The position numbers and the translations under genes were made by a program. A stretch of 64,000 nucleotides of DNA from Ahaetulla prasina (lineage: Eukaryota > Chordata > Lepidosauria > Squamata > Colubridae): assembly GCF_028640845.1 (NCBI RefSeq), contig NC_080541.1:177112502-177176501 (forward strand). The letters are read 5' to 3'. Below are positions 1 through 12,286 of the stretch, piece by piece (within the stretch, counting starts at the first letter, position 1; each line of letters begins with the position of its first letter). The notes under the pieces were generated by a model. The model ran no database searches. It was not told where the DNA came from and saw nothing but the letters and a program-made list of their open reading frames with translations.

Positions 1-53
1 TAATTTAATAATAATAATAATTTATAATAATAATAATTTAATATAATACTTTT
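1..53. repeat. (AAT)n microsatellite at the window edge
   Basis: Runs of AAT and TAA units broken by TTTAT. It is probably the tail of an element lying outside the window. Confidence 0.7.
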
Positions 54-976
54 TACTTTTTACATGTCTTTTTACTATAAGAATATTGGCAACAATTATG
101 ACAACTGAGGTGCTTTTTTAGCTGAGGAGGAGAGTGAAGATATTTTAGAAATATTTTTGTTAATAGATAAATGAAAGTTGGACAAAAGAGTGAAAGAACA
201 TAGCATTGCTCTTGGATATTGCACACTTTTAGTCTAGTGTGCAATAATATCTAGCACTAATCGATTTGCTAAAGTGAATACAAATTCACTATGATTTTAC
301 TTTATTAATAAGTTTTAAGCAGAAAATACTCTATGTGGAAATAGAGAAAAAAGTTCTAAATCTAGTGCCAAGGAGAAAAAAACGTTATGTAACAAAGTAG
401 AAAAATGGGCAGAAGATCAACAATGTGTTTCTTTCTGTCACAGATAAGTGCCAAATGAAAATCGTCACCTGTTGTATCTATAGCAGTCACAAAGTGATTA
501 GGAGCAAAAGAATCCTGCTAAGGACAAAATACAAAACTTCTAGGTGAGATTAACAGAGTAAACAATATTTATAGGATTAGAGTTTGTAGGTGTCATTGTC
601 ATGTTAAAAACAAGAAGTAGATGATTGACAGTATGAAAGAGGAAAACAGCAGAGAACTAGGGTTGCAAATTGATCAGCTAAGCAGAAGATATGAATGTAC
701 AGTTGTTTCATTGAGTACCTAGTTTCCAGGGAGCAGGTCTGCTCCTTAAGCCATTATGTTAATGGAACTGGATAAACTGGCTGATTATCTATACATATCC
801 CACCAACAAGAAGAAAACTATAAAAATAGGAGGGGGGAGTCCTCAATACATTTATATAAGAATATTTGGGGGGGGGATTTGTGTCTGTGTAAGTCAAAGT
901 CATCTATAACATTTTAGCTATATTTTTTCTTCAAAAGTTATATTGTCCCCAATTTAGTGCTCACCAGATGTGTAGG
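54..976. other. ST3GAL3 intron or flank, nothing recognised
   Basis: AT-rich sequence with only short random frames and a few G homopolymers near 827-878. I found neither an exon with splice sites nor an interspersed repeat here. Confidence 0.5.
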
Positions 977-3660
977 ATTTTTTATTTATTTATTTATTTT
1001 TGTCACAACAATATATGTAACTATCATACAGAAAGGTTATATAGTATATAAAGGTATAAGCATATATATATATATATGAAGAAGAAAAGAAAAACAATAG
1101 GACAGGAACGGTAGGCACGTTTGTGCGCTTATGCACGCCCCTTATGGTCCTCTTAGGAATGGGGTGAGGTCAATAGTAGAAAGTTTTTGGTTAAAGCTTT
1201 TAGGATTATGAAAAGAGACCACAGAGTCAGGTAAAGTATTCCAAGCACTGATGATTCTGTTACAGAAATCATATTTTCTGCAATCTAGATTAAAGCGGTT
1301 GACATTAAGTTTAAATTTATTGGTTGCTCTTGTATTATTGCAATTAAAGCTGAAGTAGTCTTTGACAGGAAGGACATTACAATAGATGATTCTATGAGTT
1401 AAACTTAGGTCTTGTCGAAGGCGACGGAGTTCCAAGTTTTCCAAGCCCAAGATTTCAAGTCTGGTGGGATAAAGTATTTTGTTGTTTTCAGAGGAATGGA
1501 GAACTCTTCTTGTAAAATATTTCTGGACTCGCTCAATTGTATTGATGTCAGAGATGTGGTGAGGGTTCCAAACAGGCGAGCTGTATTCTAGAATTGGTCT
1601 AGCAAATGTTTTATATGCTCTGGTTAGTAGTGTAGTGTTTTTGGAAAAGAAGCTACGCAAGATTAGGTTTACAACTCTTAGAGCTTTTTTTGCTATGTAT
1701 TTGCAGTGGGCTTTGGCACTTAGATCATTTGACATGAAAACTCCAAGGTCTTTAACGGGATGGGGGTCATCTGTAAGGTAATGTCCATCAAGCGAGTACT
1801 TAGTGTTTGGGTTCTTTTTTCCTATATGTAAGACTGAGCATTTGCTGGTTGAGATTTGGAGTTGCCAAGTTTTAGACCAAGCGGTTAGATGATCAAGGTC
1901 TTTTTGAATGATAGATGTATTATCAGTGGTGTTAAATAGTTTGACATCGTCAGCAAAGAGAACACAATTACTTGAGATATGGTCACAAAGATCATTAATG
2001 TATAGTATGAAGAGTGTTGGTCCAAGGACGCTGCCTTGAGGAACGCCACTCTTGACAGGAACAGGATTTGATAGAGCATTGCCAATTTTGACCACTTGTT
2101 GTCTGTTAGACAGAAAAGCAGATATCCATTTGTGAAGGGGTCCTGAAATGCCATAGGATTTTAGTTTTAGGAGAAGTTTATCGTGTACTACTGAGTCAAA
2201 AGCTTTGCAGAAGTCTATGTAGATTGCATCTATTGTTTTGCCTTGATCAAGATTTGTAGTCCATATGTTTTTACAGTGGAGAAGTTGTAAGTTGCATGAT
2301 AATTTTTTCCTGAAACCAAATTGTTTATTGGAGAGTAGGTTGTTTGCTTCTAAGTGTGAGGTAATGGATTGGTTGATGATTGATTCCATGACTTTGCAGG
2401 TGACGCAGCATAGAGAGATTGGTCTGTAATTTTCGACTAAGCTGGGGTCTCCTTTTTTGAAGATAGGGATGACTGTGGCCAGTGACCAAAGTTTGGGAAG
2501 GGAACTGGTAGTGAAAGCTTTATCAAAGATTATGCTTAGGGGTTCTGCTATATTAGTGGAAAGTTTTTTTAAGAAGTATGCACATAGTCCATCGGGTCCA
2601 ATAGATAGCGATGGTTTTATGTTATGAAGAGCTTTTCCAACATTTTCTTCTGTGAAGTCTATATGAGTTAAGTCATCATGTTCATTGCTGGTACGTTTGT
2701 GGAATGTCGGATATGTGTCATCGCTGTTAACAAAAACTGAGCCAAAGAATATGTTGAAGAGGTTGGCTTTAACTGTTTCGTCATTGCATTCTTTGTTGTT
2801 AGAATCTTTTAGTGGTGGGATGGATCTTGTGTCTTTAAGTTTATTGTTAACAAAATTATAAAAGGCACGATTGGAATTTGTGCGCAGAAGGTCCTCTTCT
2901 TGTTTGGTGTGGTAATTTGTGCATTCAGTTTTTATTTGGTTGCATATATTTCTGTAGCGGTTTTTGAAATTTGCTACAAAGCCTTTTTTGTTTCTTTTCC
3001 AGAGGGATTTTTTTTTGATTGAAGCTTTTTTATTGATATGGGTAGTTTGCTTTTCCTGATCATGGTTGTCATTTGTGGTACATATAGTTTAATGACTCTA
3101 TTGATTTCAAGTAGGAAAACTCTATAGTGGTCTTCAGCAGTTATGCAGTTTGCAAACAGATTTTGCCAGTCCAGAAATGAAAGATCGTTGTTTATAAGGT
3201 CGTAGTTGGCTTTTTTGAAGTTGTAGATGGGGATACTATTGTTATGACGATTTGAGTATGGACGTATATTGAGACGAAAATCAATCATGCAGTGGTCACT
3301 GTTGGAAAAAGGTTCTTTAATTTGTAGTCCATAAATTGAGTTTGGGTTGTTGCAGAAGATGAGATCAAGGCAGTTGTTGAGTCTTGTATTGTTAGTTACA
3401 AGTTGTTCAAGACCTAGGTTTGTAACAGCGTTGTATAGTGTAGTATGGATTGGATCAGTTGTACATTCATTAGTTATCCAGTTAATGAGAGGTAGATTTA
3501 GGTCGCCCAGGAAGATGAGAGGGTATGGGCAAGAGGTAGCCCATGTTAGCAGTGAGGTTAGCATATTTGCATGGGTAATGTCATAGTCAGGGGCTCTGTA
3601 GCATAGTAAGAATCGAAGAGTGGTGTTAAGGGATGTGGGAATAGATCTGGGAATTAAAGG
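977..3660 (-). mobile_element. CR1/L3-like LINE, 5'-truncated, nearly intact endonuclease-RT ORF
   Basis: This is a minus-strand non-LTR retrotransposon. The C-terminal frame (2389 down to 1142) holds a reverse transcriptase with DAIYIDFCKAFDSV, SGVPQGSVLGP and the catalytic FADD, and ends in DLTPFLRGP. The same frame stays open upstream of that ATG (VIPIFKKGDPSLVENYRPIS) to about 3010. The endonuclease end (3564 to 2974, with FLGDLNLPLINW and SDHCMIDF) is in another frame, and the two join at an A-rich run near 3003-3012. One frameshift therefore appears to be the main lesion. The 5' end is lost inside the endonuclease near 3660. The 3' end runs into a TTTA-type tail near 977-1000. Related fragments lie at 12910-13711 and 60990-61522. 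The clade is inferred from motifs. Confidence 0.85.
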
Positions 3661-5214
3661 TCAACATATCAGAAAGACACTAAGTTGAAGAAGGCACACT
3701 TATGATGCTCTTTCAGATAGGCTTTACTTATTTGAATTACATTTTTCCCCTTGAGATGCACCGATAAAATTGTCAGCTACCTCCCTGGATGAAAATATAT
3801 TTAGTGGGAAAATCTCAGAAAAGTTGATTCCTGAAGCTATGCAAAAAATGCCATTAACCAACAAGGAAAGACACAGAGAAGGGTCTTCTAGGCTTATCCA
3901 TAATTACATAAATTAATATCTATGAATATTTTTCCCTCTGTATATTAAAGGATAATAGCACATTACACACAAATATATATATATATTAAAATCCCACTGG
4001 TGTTCTTTGTAATGTTGCATTTTATTATTTATTGCATTTTAAAACAACTTTTCAGATATTTATTGCTTTTAAAACCAACTCAAATTTTCAAGTTTCAAAG
4101 CACTTCATAATCAGCACTGTAGAATAAGTCAGTTTTGCAGGAGGGAGGATTATGGATGAGACAGTAGCTTGGTTAAGGCCTCCTAGTGAGTCCCTGGACA
4201 GAAGCTTCATCCAGAGCAGGGGCTTATTTGCAGCTCAATCTCTTATCTACAACACTAATCTTATATGAAGAGAGCACTCTCAGGTTACCACTTCTGTGCT
4301 GTAAATCACTTCTCTCAACCTCTGCCCCCATATGTTCTAATTATGCCTCTGCAAGGACAAACATGCACACAAAGCTTTCCCCCAGGCTATGGAGATCCTA
4401 AGCAAAGAAGTGGAAGACAGATAAGGTGTTAAGCATCCTTGCTATCACCTTACTCAAATGGAAAAATTAAGCAGTTGTCAAGTTCTAGAAATAACAATGT
4501 AGGGTTTCTATTACAACTGCTTATGTGTAAGATGCAGTTAATCTTCCTGGTAGTAAAGCATGGAAATTTCTTCAACTAAGTTTTAGAAGTTTTAACTCAG
4601 AGCTGTGTTGCGCATTATGATAAACAGTACTTACAAACAATTTTGTTACGTTTTTTTACTTTTTATACCAGAGATCAATACTCGCATACAGTATTATATA
4701 CCCTGGATGCATAGTTAAAAACCAGAATGGTTAGATCAACAAGAAAAGAACAAACTTTGAATATAAAAGCTGCTGTAAGAGGAGATTTCTGCACTCTCTG
4801 CTCCAGGAACAAGTATGTGAAAATTACAAAGAACAACACGAATTTGAATGGAGACCTGCCCAGAAGCTTGGAATGTATTGGGGCAAGTAATTTGGGTTTT
4901 TCTTCTTTGTAAGAAGAAAGCAAGGGCCACAGACCCCCCAACCCTCCAGAAGTACATGAGCTTGTTTTGCCCCACCCAACGAGGGAGGAATGTAGTTATT
5001 CAATCCGTCTCACCACTGCACAAGGATAGGTAGAATTAACATAATGATAACTGGGAAGTTTTCTGCCCAAACACAGCTTGGTTAAATCTGAGGTAAGCAC
5101 TTCCATTGAGCAACTTGAGACCCATCAGGTTACATTTGTTCCCAAGGAGTACAGACAAGGAAGAATGGCAAAAAATATAATATAAAATTAAATTAAATAT
5201 AAAATTAAATAAAA
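3661..5214. other. Intron or flank, nothing recognised
   Basis: No exon with splice sites and no repeat that I can name. There is a short (TA)n run near 3967-3986 and an A/T-rich stretch at 5170-5215 next to the following LINE fragment. Short frames at 4675-4975 on both strands look like chance. Confidence 0.45.
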
Positions 5215-5840
5215 TAGAGAAAGCTCAAACTGCCCAAGGAGCTGCTGATACAGTTCTACAGAGGAATTTTGAGTCTGTCTCTGCACCTCTATAACTCTCT
5301 GGTTTGGTTCTACAACCCAACAAGACAGACACAGACTTCAGAGGATAATTAGAACTGCAGGAAAAACAATTACTACCAACCTGCCTTCCATTGAGGACCT
5401 GAATACTGCATGAATCAAGAAGAGGGCTGTGAAAATATTTACAGACCCCTCGCATCCTGGACATAAACTGTTTCAACTCCTACTCTTAAAATGATGCTAC
5501 AGAGCACTGCACACCAGAACAAATAGACACAAGAACAGTTTTTTTCTCGAACACTCTGCTAAACAAATAATTCTCTCAACACTGTCAAACTAGTTACTAA
5601 ATCTGCATTACTATTAATCTTCTCATCGTTCCTATCACCAATCTCCTCCCACTTATGACTGTGTGACTGTAACCTTGTTGCTGGTATCCTTAAGATTTAT
5701 ATTGATTGTTTCTAATATGATTTGATTGCTTATTTGTTCCCAATGACTATCATTAAGTGTTGTACTTTATGATTATTCTATCCTATCCTATCCTATCCTA
5801 TCCTATCCTATCCTATCCTATCCTATCCTATCCTATCCTA
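5215..5840 (+). mobile_element. LINE 3' end (family uncertain) ending in (TATCC)n
   Basis: A plus-strand 5'-truncated LINE remnant. Its start still shows a broken coding frame (YNSLVWFYNPTRQ-like around 5290-5325), followed by a 3' UTR and a pentamer microsatellite. Seeding of this pentamer type (TATCC/ATTCT) by LINE 3' ends is known from snake genomes. The coding part has several stops and is dead. I cannot name the clade with certainty. Confidence 0.65.
5777..5840. repeat. (TATCC)n microsatellite
   Basis: About a dozen nearly perfect TATCC units directly at the 3' end of the LINE fragment that starts at 5215. Confidence 0.95.
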
Positions 5841-5876
5841 CTTCTATTCTAGCAAAGGCTTCATATTGGTTGAGGG

Positions 5877-6121
5877 AGACCTAGATGGGGAAGTGCTATG
5901 ACATAAGAAAATCCTGTGAACTTGTACTCCATTGTAGGCTCCTTGGGAGAAAAAATGGTAAGAGCAACTTATTGGAGTGACTTGCAATCTTCCCTGTCAG
6001 TTTCCTCATTTACCTTATTTTGTGGGAAGCTAACATGGAAGGACATTTCTCCCAAGGAGCCTACAATGGAGTACAAGATGCCAGGATTCTCATACTTCAT
6101 AGCACTTCCCCATCCAGGCCT
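5877..6121. repeat. Foldback repeat with a perfect 32-bp inner arm
   Basis: Positions 5921-5952 are the exact reverse complement of 6046-6077. Outside this core the match continues imperfectly (5877-5920 against 6078-6121, both with GATGGGGAAGTGCTATGA-type sequence). The 93-bp spacer shares TGTGGGAAGCTAACATGG-like sequence with the inverted-repeat family found elsewhere here. It looks like a non-autonomous foldback transposon; no target-site duplication was assigned. Confidence 0.75.
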
Positions 6122-6204
6122 CCTTCAAGCAGCATGCTAAAAGCCTACATTCCACTGGGTCTTTCTGCAGTAAATCTCACTCTCCACAGCATCTCTACAC
6201 TTCC

Positions 6205-6441
6205 CCACTGATTTTGTTTGTTGGAAGCTAGCAGAGAAGGACTCAAATGATGATCACACAACAACAGCTTGCCATGACATAATCACAAATTGGGCACCTT
6301 AAGTGTCCAGATTGTGATCACGTGTCCATGAGGGTGCTGTGACAGCTGGAACTTTGTGGACTAGTCATAAATCAATTTTTTCAGCACTATTGTAACTTTG
6401 AATGGTTGCTGAACAAATAGATATAATCTGGGGACTACCTG
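6205..6441. mobile_element. Degenerate copy of the CAGGTAGTCC inverted-repeat element, one end
   Basis: It begins in CTTCCCCACTGATTTTG, passes through GATCACGTGTCCATGAGG, and closes with GGGGACTACCTGTA, the right terminus of the family. It lacks the left half. The family recurs at 9185, 17905, 21256, 23177, 32984, 48433, 49836 and 61674. Confidence 0.7.
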
Positions 6442-7320
6442 TAACTGAAAGTACTTCATTAGCCAAGTACATTATATGGCATTTCTGCTTGTGAAATCTT
6501 ATCTACTTTGCTATTTTACAGTACGTATATTTCTAGCATCTTTACCATGACCTAGATTTTTATCTGAAAGGGAACTTTGCATATACCTTCTCCAAAACCA
6601 AGATTCAGTCCCCATCTATGCTATCATCCAGTAGATTTTATACATCTTTTCCTACAATATTGTGACAAAGCAAATCTCTCAAAAATTATTCTAACCACAA
6701 TACTGATTTCAGAAATAGGGAAAATAAAAATTAAGCACTGAGTTATATGCAAGAATCTATAGTTTCAATAAGCATGAGTTTGAGTATTTGTAGGGTACTG
6801 TGTCAACATATATCATCCATTACTACTGATAATTTCTATGACTGATATATGAAATATTTTATATTTACACAAATGATATAGATTTATGAAATAAAACATG
6901 TTTAAAATTGTCAATGATCTCCATGGATATGCAGCATATTTTTATTTCATTTATGCATGAAGCTATTGCACAATTTATGCCCTTGACATTTTTAGATAAT
7001 ATTTAGGTATCAATCAAAAAAAACCATGAGTTTGACTGTTAAGCATGGTATTTTTTAATGTGCAATAACTAATTCTTTGAGTTTCAGAGAAGTCTCCATA
7101 GTTCCAGTACAGTAACATAAAAAGCTTTGGATCACTTCCGCACTGTCATGTCTGCAGTCTCGACTTTTTTTGAGCACGTACTGCAGACATCCTTGTTTGG
7201 AGATTAAGTGCAACACAGACTAGAAACTAAACCTGCATACGTAGTTTAAGATAAGAAAACCTATGGTAGTCAGGAGATATGAACTTTTTTGAAATGCAAC
7301 TACTGTAAAGGTACTCCTAA
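6442..7320. other. Intron or flank, nothing recognised
   Basis: AT-rich unique-looking sequence. A small hairpin pairs ATGTCTGCAGT near 7147 with ACTGCAGACAT near 7180. No coding signal was seen. Confidence 0.45.
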
Positions 7321-7324
7321 ACGT

Positions 7325-7960
7325 ACGGGCATTTGTTTAACAATGGTCCAAAATTAAGACGATCTCAGAAAGAGTGCTTTTCAATCTGTAAAGTACTTCC
7401 AGCTGTCAAAATTGTGACCCCCAAGGTCACATGGTCCTGATCCAGGGCCATGGCAATCTGTTCACACTTACAACTGACTGCCAAGCAACCCACAATTATA
7501 TAATCACCATTTGCAATCTTCTCTGTTGACTTCCTTAGAAGTTCAGTGGGGAAGCCAGTTGGGAAGGTTGCATGCTGTCACTGCTTGCTGAGATGACTTC
7601 CTTTTGTCTCTGGGGCTGGTTAAAAGAGGGAGGGCTGAAACTCTCTGACAGGCAGCCCATTTGCCCTGAAAGAGCTACTTGCCAAAGGATATCAGCTCTT
7701 TTGCTCTACCCTCTTAATGATTCATAAGATTGCTTAATGACCAGAACTGGGAGTGCCAGGATTGTGGTTGTTGAATGAAGGAGTCTTATGACGTATTCCT
7801 AACGACTGTGTTGCTTTCAAACATTGAGATTCTGATCCCAATTGTAATCACCTGCAATCTGATTCAAGCATTTACCTGGATGGGAAATTCCCCAGAAACA
7901 TATGCGGATTGCCTGCAGTGGTCATTATAAAAGATATAATTTTCAATTACATATATATTG
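7325..7960. mobile_element. Highly degraded cluster of the inverted-repeat element family
   Basis: Scattered matches to the family remain: CAATGGTCCAAAATTAAGAC, CAAGGTCACATGGTCC, CTTACAACTGACTGCCAAG and CTCTGTTGACTTCC, with a possible second piece near 7740-7800. The order is jumbled and the ends are not clear, so this may be two old overlapping copies. Confidence 0.45.
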
Positions 7961-7984
7961 AAAAGTGCTAGGTGTAATTTGAAT

Positions 7985-8760
7985 TTTTCACAACATCCCC
8001 ATTTGCCATTCCAGTGTTCTCCAACGCTTTGTTCTTCCGGGGAAGAAGACGGTTCATCTGTCGCCAGCAGAACCAGTCAGCCCTGCCTCACCAGCACCCC
8101 AGTTAATTCCTCATCCTTCCTCTTTCCACATGCAATAAAGACTTATGCTGTTTCACCTCCTTTTAAGAGAGCCCTGACAAAGCCTCCTTCTTTTTCCTCC
8201 ACTGACCTGTGGAACTTCTTGCCACTTTGCTGTAGGGAAGGGGAATCAAGGGAGATACAGACCACAAGGAAAATCGCATCCTCCAACATTCTGCCATGTC
8301 GCCAAGGGTCTCTTCCCTCCAGGGAGTAAGGTGGCTCATCTGACTGCCTGTGCCCCCAACCAGCCCCACTTTGCCAGCAGACATCGAAGTTATTCCTTCA
8401 TTCTTCCTTCACCAGTCATTATCATTAAGAGATTACAAATTTCAGCCTTGCTTCCAGAGCAGACAATGGCTACTCACTTAATCAGGCTTTGCTGCCAGCT
8501 GACTAGCTGCAGGAGCCAGAGGAGTGGGAAAGAGGACAGGGATATACCCTATTTGCCCAGTCTTACATCATGCAACCCACAACTGCATCCAAGTGTAGTT
8601 GGATGCCGTAACAACCACAAATTTGCCAAATTTCGACCCCCTGTAAGTCATGGGTCCTGAATTTTGGATGCATTCAGTAACTTAGCCCATTTGAGGTAAA
8701 TTGACTTCAAAATTGTTGCTCTATCTCACCCAACTGATAATTACAAAATATCAAAGAGAC
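7985..8760. repeat. Old dispersed repeat unit A, paralogous to 8990-9905
   Basis: This stretch and 8990-9905 share the same ordered blocks: a CCAAGGG-TCTCTTCCCTCCAGG-like block, CAGCCC-ACTTTGCCAGCA, GAGCAGACAAT-CTCACTT, GTAGTTG-ATG, GTCATGGGTCC-ATTTTGGATG-ATTC, and finally AAAATATCAAAGAGA-TTTTAGTAGTGTA. The first block itself occurs twice in unit A (near 8030 and 8295). The 123- and 109-codon frames here fall inside this repeat and look accidental. Confidence 0.6.
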
Positions 8761-8989
8761 ATGAAAATTTTAGTAGTGTACTTTTGTTGCGTCATCCTTT
8801 CAGAAAGAGTAAAGAATAAGAGTAAATAGAGTAAGACAATGACCATGGATAGGCAAAAAAAAAAGCAGTGAGATGGGAACAACTTCTGACTTCCTGGTAG
8901 TTTCCCCATTGACGTTGCTTGTGGGAAGCTGGCAGGGGGCATTAGAAATCCTGGGGAACTACTTGTCGCTTTGCTGGGGAGAGGAGAAA

Positions 8990-9905
8990 TAAAGGGAGGT
9001 GATGATTGTGAAGAAAACTGCACACTTACTCACCATCCCAGTGTGTGTCCAAGGGCGCCTTTCTTCAGGGAAAAAGAAGACTTACCTGTCGATTACTGGC
9101 ACTCCCCACTCAGCCCTATTTCACCAGCAAGCATCCAGATTGCTCCCTTCTTTCCATCCCTTATTGCCCACTACCATTGAGCTACAGGTAGTCCTTGACT
9201 TACAAATATTAGTGACAATTCAAAAAATTGGCACTGAAAAAAGTAGCTTATGACCCCTTTTCACAGTTACAACTGTTGCAGCATCCCCATGGTCATGTGA
9301 TCAAAATGTGGGTGCTTGGCAACTACTTCATATTTATGACAGTTTCCATGTCCTGAGATCATGTGATCAACTTTTGCGACCTTCTGACAAGCAAAGTCAA
9401 TGGGGAAGCCAGGTTCACTTAACAATTGTGCTACTAATTTAACAACTGCAAAGGTTCGCTTAACAACTGTGGCAAGAAAGGTCATAAAATGGGGAAAATT
9501 CACTTAACAAATGTCTCACTTAACAACATAGATTTTGGGCTCAATTGTGAAATACAGGTAGTCGAGCAGACAATCCCTGCTCACCTGCTAGATCTTGTCA
9601 CCAGCTGAGGAGGTGCAGGGGCCAGAGGGAGATGGGTAAGAGGGTAGGGATACACCCCTCCCCTTTTCCCTTGCATCACAGGACCTATGGGTTTTGGGGA
9701 AGTGTAGTTGAATGGTGCAGTGGAAATGAAGAGGCCAAATTTTTCTCCTGTACGAGTCATAGTTGCCAGATTTTGGATGGATTCTTTAAGTTAGCCATTT
9801 GAAGTATGCTGATTCAAAAACTGTTACCCTAAAATACACCATTACACCTAATGGTAGATTACACTTGAAGGTTTCAAAATATCAAACAGATACAACAGTT
9901 TTAGT
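8990..9905. repeat. Old dispersed repeat unit B, split by an inverted-repeat element
   Basis: It parallels unit A block for block but is interrupted at 9185-9563 by a copy of the CAGGTAGTCC element, so the pair predates that insertion. It ends in AAAATATCAAACAGATAC followed by TTTTAGTAGTATA, as unit A does. Confidence 0.6.
9185..9563. mobile_element. Inverted-repeat (MITE-like) element, full-length copy
   Basis: The left end is CAGGTAGTCCTTGACTTAC, and the internal half-palindromic text includes CATGGTCATGTGATCAAAA and ATCATGTGATCAACTTTTGC, with repeated CACTTAACAA words. The right end AATACAGGTAGTC is altered. No coding capacity. I infer that it is a non-autonomous DNA transposon, since the left and right termini are complementary in better copies (17905-18287). 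Confidence 0.8.
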
Positions 9906-12099
9906 AGTATATAAAGAGGCAGATTGCAGCAGGATGAAATAAGCCTTTTTTTTTTTTTGGATCCTCCAAGAATGTTTCTCGACATATATTGTAATGCCTC
10001 TAGATGTATCTGGCAAAATTAGCTCACAAAAACAAGAAAAGGGAGGTGAAGTAAAGGGAAATTTATGTTCTAGTCCCTGTGTGTATTAATACCTTCTGGA
10101 AATAGTCGGCTTGACAGATCTGCTTTCTGCCTCTCCCTCTGCTTTTCCCTCATGACTGTGACTCATTCTTAAGCATCTAGAGAGCCCATTTCCTCTTTGG
10201 TGCAAGATGGATTAGTTTTAACCTATTTGGACTGTGCATCAGCTTTCAGGGTGAAAGTGCACGTTTTTGTGTAGCTTTTGTCTAATGGTAGTAGGGAATT
10301 CAGATGTGTGATGACAAACAATAGTTAATGAGGAAGTACCAGAGGTCATAATAAGCTATTCAACAAGGAAATGTTAGTTACTACTTCACACTGCATTATA
10401 CTCTAGTCTAGTCCACCTCTTTACAAAACTTACTTTCACGAAACTGAAAGGTCTATATGTCTCTAAAGCGAACTCAGCCAATAATCCCTCTGAAAATTAT
10501 ATAAGCGGAAATAAGAAATATGGAGACAGCATTATTTTCCTCCCATAAATATGCAATTTGTGTTCACACAACCACTTTGTTTCTCACATTTCAAATACAA
10601 ATCATGACTAGTCTCCTATACTATATAAAATGGGGAATTTCTCTCATATCTTCTTCCACTAAAGAATGTCTAGAAGGAGTATATTGGCTAATACTAGGCC
10701 TTGTTTTCTTTCCTAAGCTATGCAACTTTGAACAATAATTATTCATATCCCCAAAATACATTGGTCACCAAACTGATGCACGTATAGGTTGAGAGGGCAA
10801 GGAAGCACACATATTCTCATTCCCTTGATGAAATACAACTGAACCCTACTTGATCCTCAATGCCTTCCCTGCACCATGTGACTCACAGATGCCTGTGCAA
10901 CAAGCAGGTTTTTAACATGGTTGCACTTGCAGGCAAGTGTTCGCTCACCATCAGACTTCCATAAATGAAGAGTATATCTTGATGCCACCAGCACTTCCTC
11001 TATAAATTCATGTTTGGGCAGCTTATTGGTGAAATTGGGTATATTCAAGTAAGAGGAAATTACCAATATGCAAATAAACATTTGCCCTTGCTTGACTTCT
11101 TGGCCAACACAAAGCAGATGTTAAAGGAGAATCTACAGATGAAATCTTTTTTTCTGAAGCAAGGAATCAACCAACTAAATAGCTTGTTTACATATACCGA
11201 GCTAATCTTGGCAGGAACTGTATTTCTGAAATATATTTCTGCTGGATATATCCTAATAAAACAGATGTAAAAAGGACAATAATTCCCAACTAAAAGCACA
11301 GTCGTTCCATGCATTTGCTATTAAGCTAACACAACATGCTCTACTAACACAGCATAGTATATGTTTCAAATAATTGACAAAGAACAGAATGTAACTTGCA
11401 AGAACAAAAATAACCTACAAAGGTTGAGAACATGAATAAAAATAGTTTCATCATTTTATATTCAAGTACAAATGAAAAACCTCTATAAAATCTATTTACA
11501 TATGGTTTCTAAAAACTGTATTGCTTAGGATGCAAGACACATCTTGATCTAGTCAGTCCCCAAATATATCGTCCAGTCTTTAGTCCGAATTTATTACTCG
11601 TGGCTATTTGTATTCATTTATCAATCTTATTATTGAGTTTTATCAGCAGGTAGTTTGTAGAAACATGCTCTTTTTGGTCTATCATTATCAATTATTTGTT
11701 ATGTGTTGCCACCCCAGCTATCTTATTTCTTCATAAACAACTTCAATTGAATTTAATAAACTTTAACGGCCAGGTTATTTGGGGAAGAACTCAAGACCTA
11801 TTATTAAAACAGATGCAATTCCATAGAAATTAGTGTACAAGGAACATAAATACTGAGCCCATAACTAAGTTCTATTTCAGAAGTTTCTGCAGAAAACTGA
11901 GATTATATCAAAGTAACAGCACATGTGAGGTGACGTCATGATACAAATTACATGTAAGCAACTTCTGATGCAAGCTGCAGCTTCTCTTGTCACTGTAACC
12001 ACATATTTTTTTTCATTTCATTTCTTTGGACCTCAATGTTGTAATTATAAGTGAGTAACCCTGAAAAATCTGAGAAAAAAACAAAACACCTTATCTTAC
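9906..12099. other. ST3GAL3: ST3GAL3 intron downstream of the 12286-12100 exon
   Basis: No further ST3GAL3 exon is visible. I looked for the sialylmotif S region and the C-terminus and found neither. There is a T12-like run near 9945-9958 and otherwise AT-rich single-copy-looking sequence. Frames of 70-90 codons near 10520-11314 lack splice or similarity support. Confidence 0.5.
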
Positions 12100-12286
12100 C
12101 ACTTTTTCCTTATAAACAATGTACTTCAGCCACTTGAAATCCTGCCACTTGAATCCTGCCAGCACAAACAGGGAATCCTTCTCATACTGCTCCGGTTTCT
12201 GGATAGCACCTTCTGGATATGTTATCCGCATTGTTGTCTTGCCACCAACATCTTTTTCAAAGCCTTTCACTGGAGCAGAATTCAGC
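12100..12286 (-). CDS. ST3GAL3: ST3GAL3 exon: region between sialylmotifs L and S
   Basis: A 187-nt internal exon. Its first base completes an Arg codon begun in the exon at 17432; 62 codons follow and it ends in phase 0 at KEKV. The translation starts RLNSAPVKGFEKDVGGKTT, continues ITYPEGAIQKPEQYEKDSL and ends FVLAGFKWQDFKWLKYIVY. This matches vertebrate ST3GAL3 almost residue for residue from memory of the family. RLNSAPV closes sialylmotif L, which binds CMP-sialic acid. A TTCTCCTGGAAG acceptor and a GTG|GTAAGA donor flank it. The enzyme is a Golgi type II membrane protein that transfers sialic acid in alpha-2,3 linkage to terminal galactose. The later exons are outside the window. Confidence 0.95.

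Noticed and set aside
5777..5840. Regular repeat array considered as CRISPR or telomere-like
   Set aside because: It has no spacers and a simple pentamer period; it is a LINE-seeded microsatellite.
7958..8660. 123- and 109-codon plus frames
   Set aside because: They fall in the old repeat unit A and the paralogous unit B does not keep the frames.
1..12099. Search for the remaining C-terminal ST3GAL3 exons
   Set aside because: No sialylmotif S or C-terminal coding sequence was found on the minus strand, so these exons are taken to lie outside the window.
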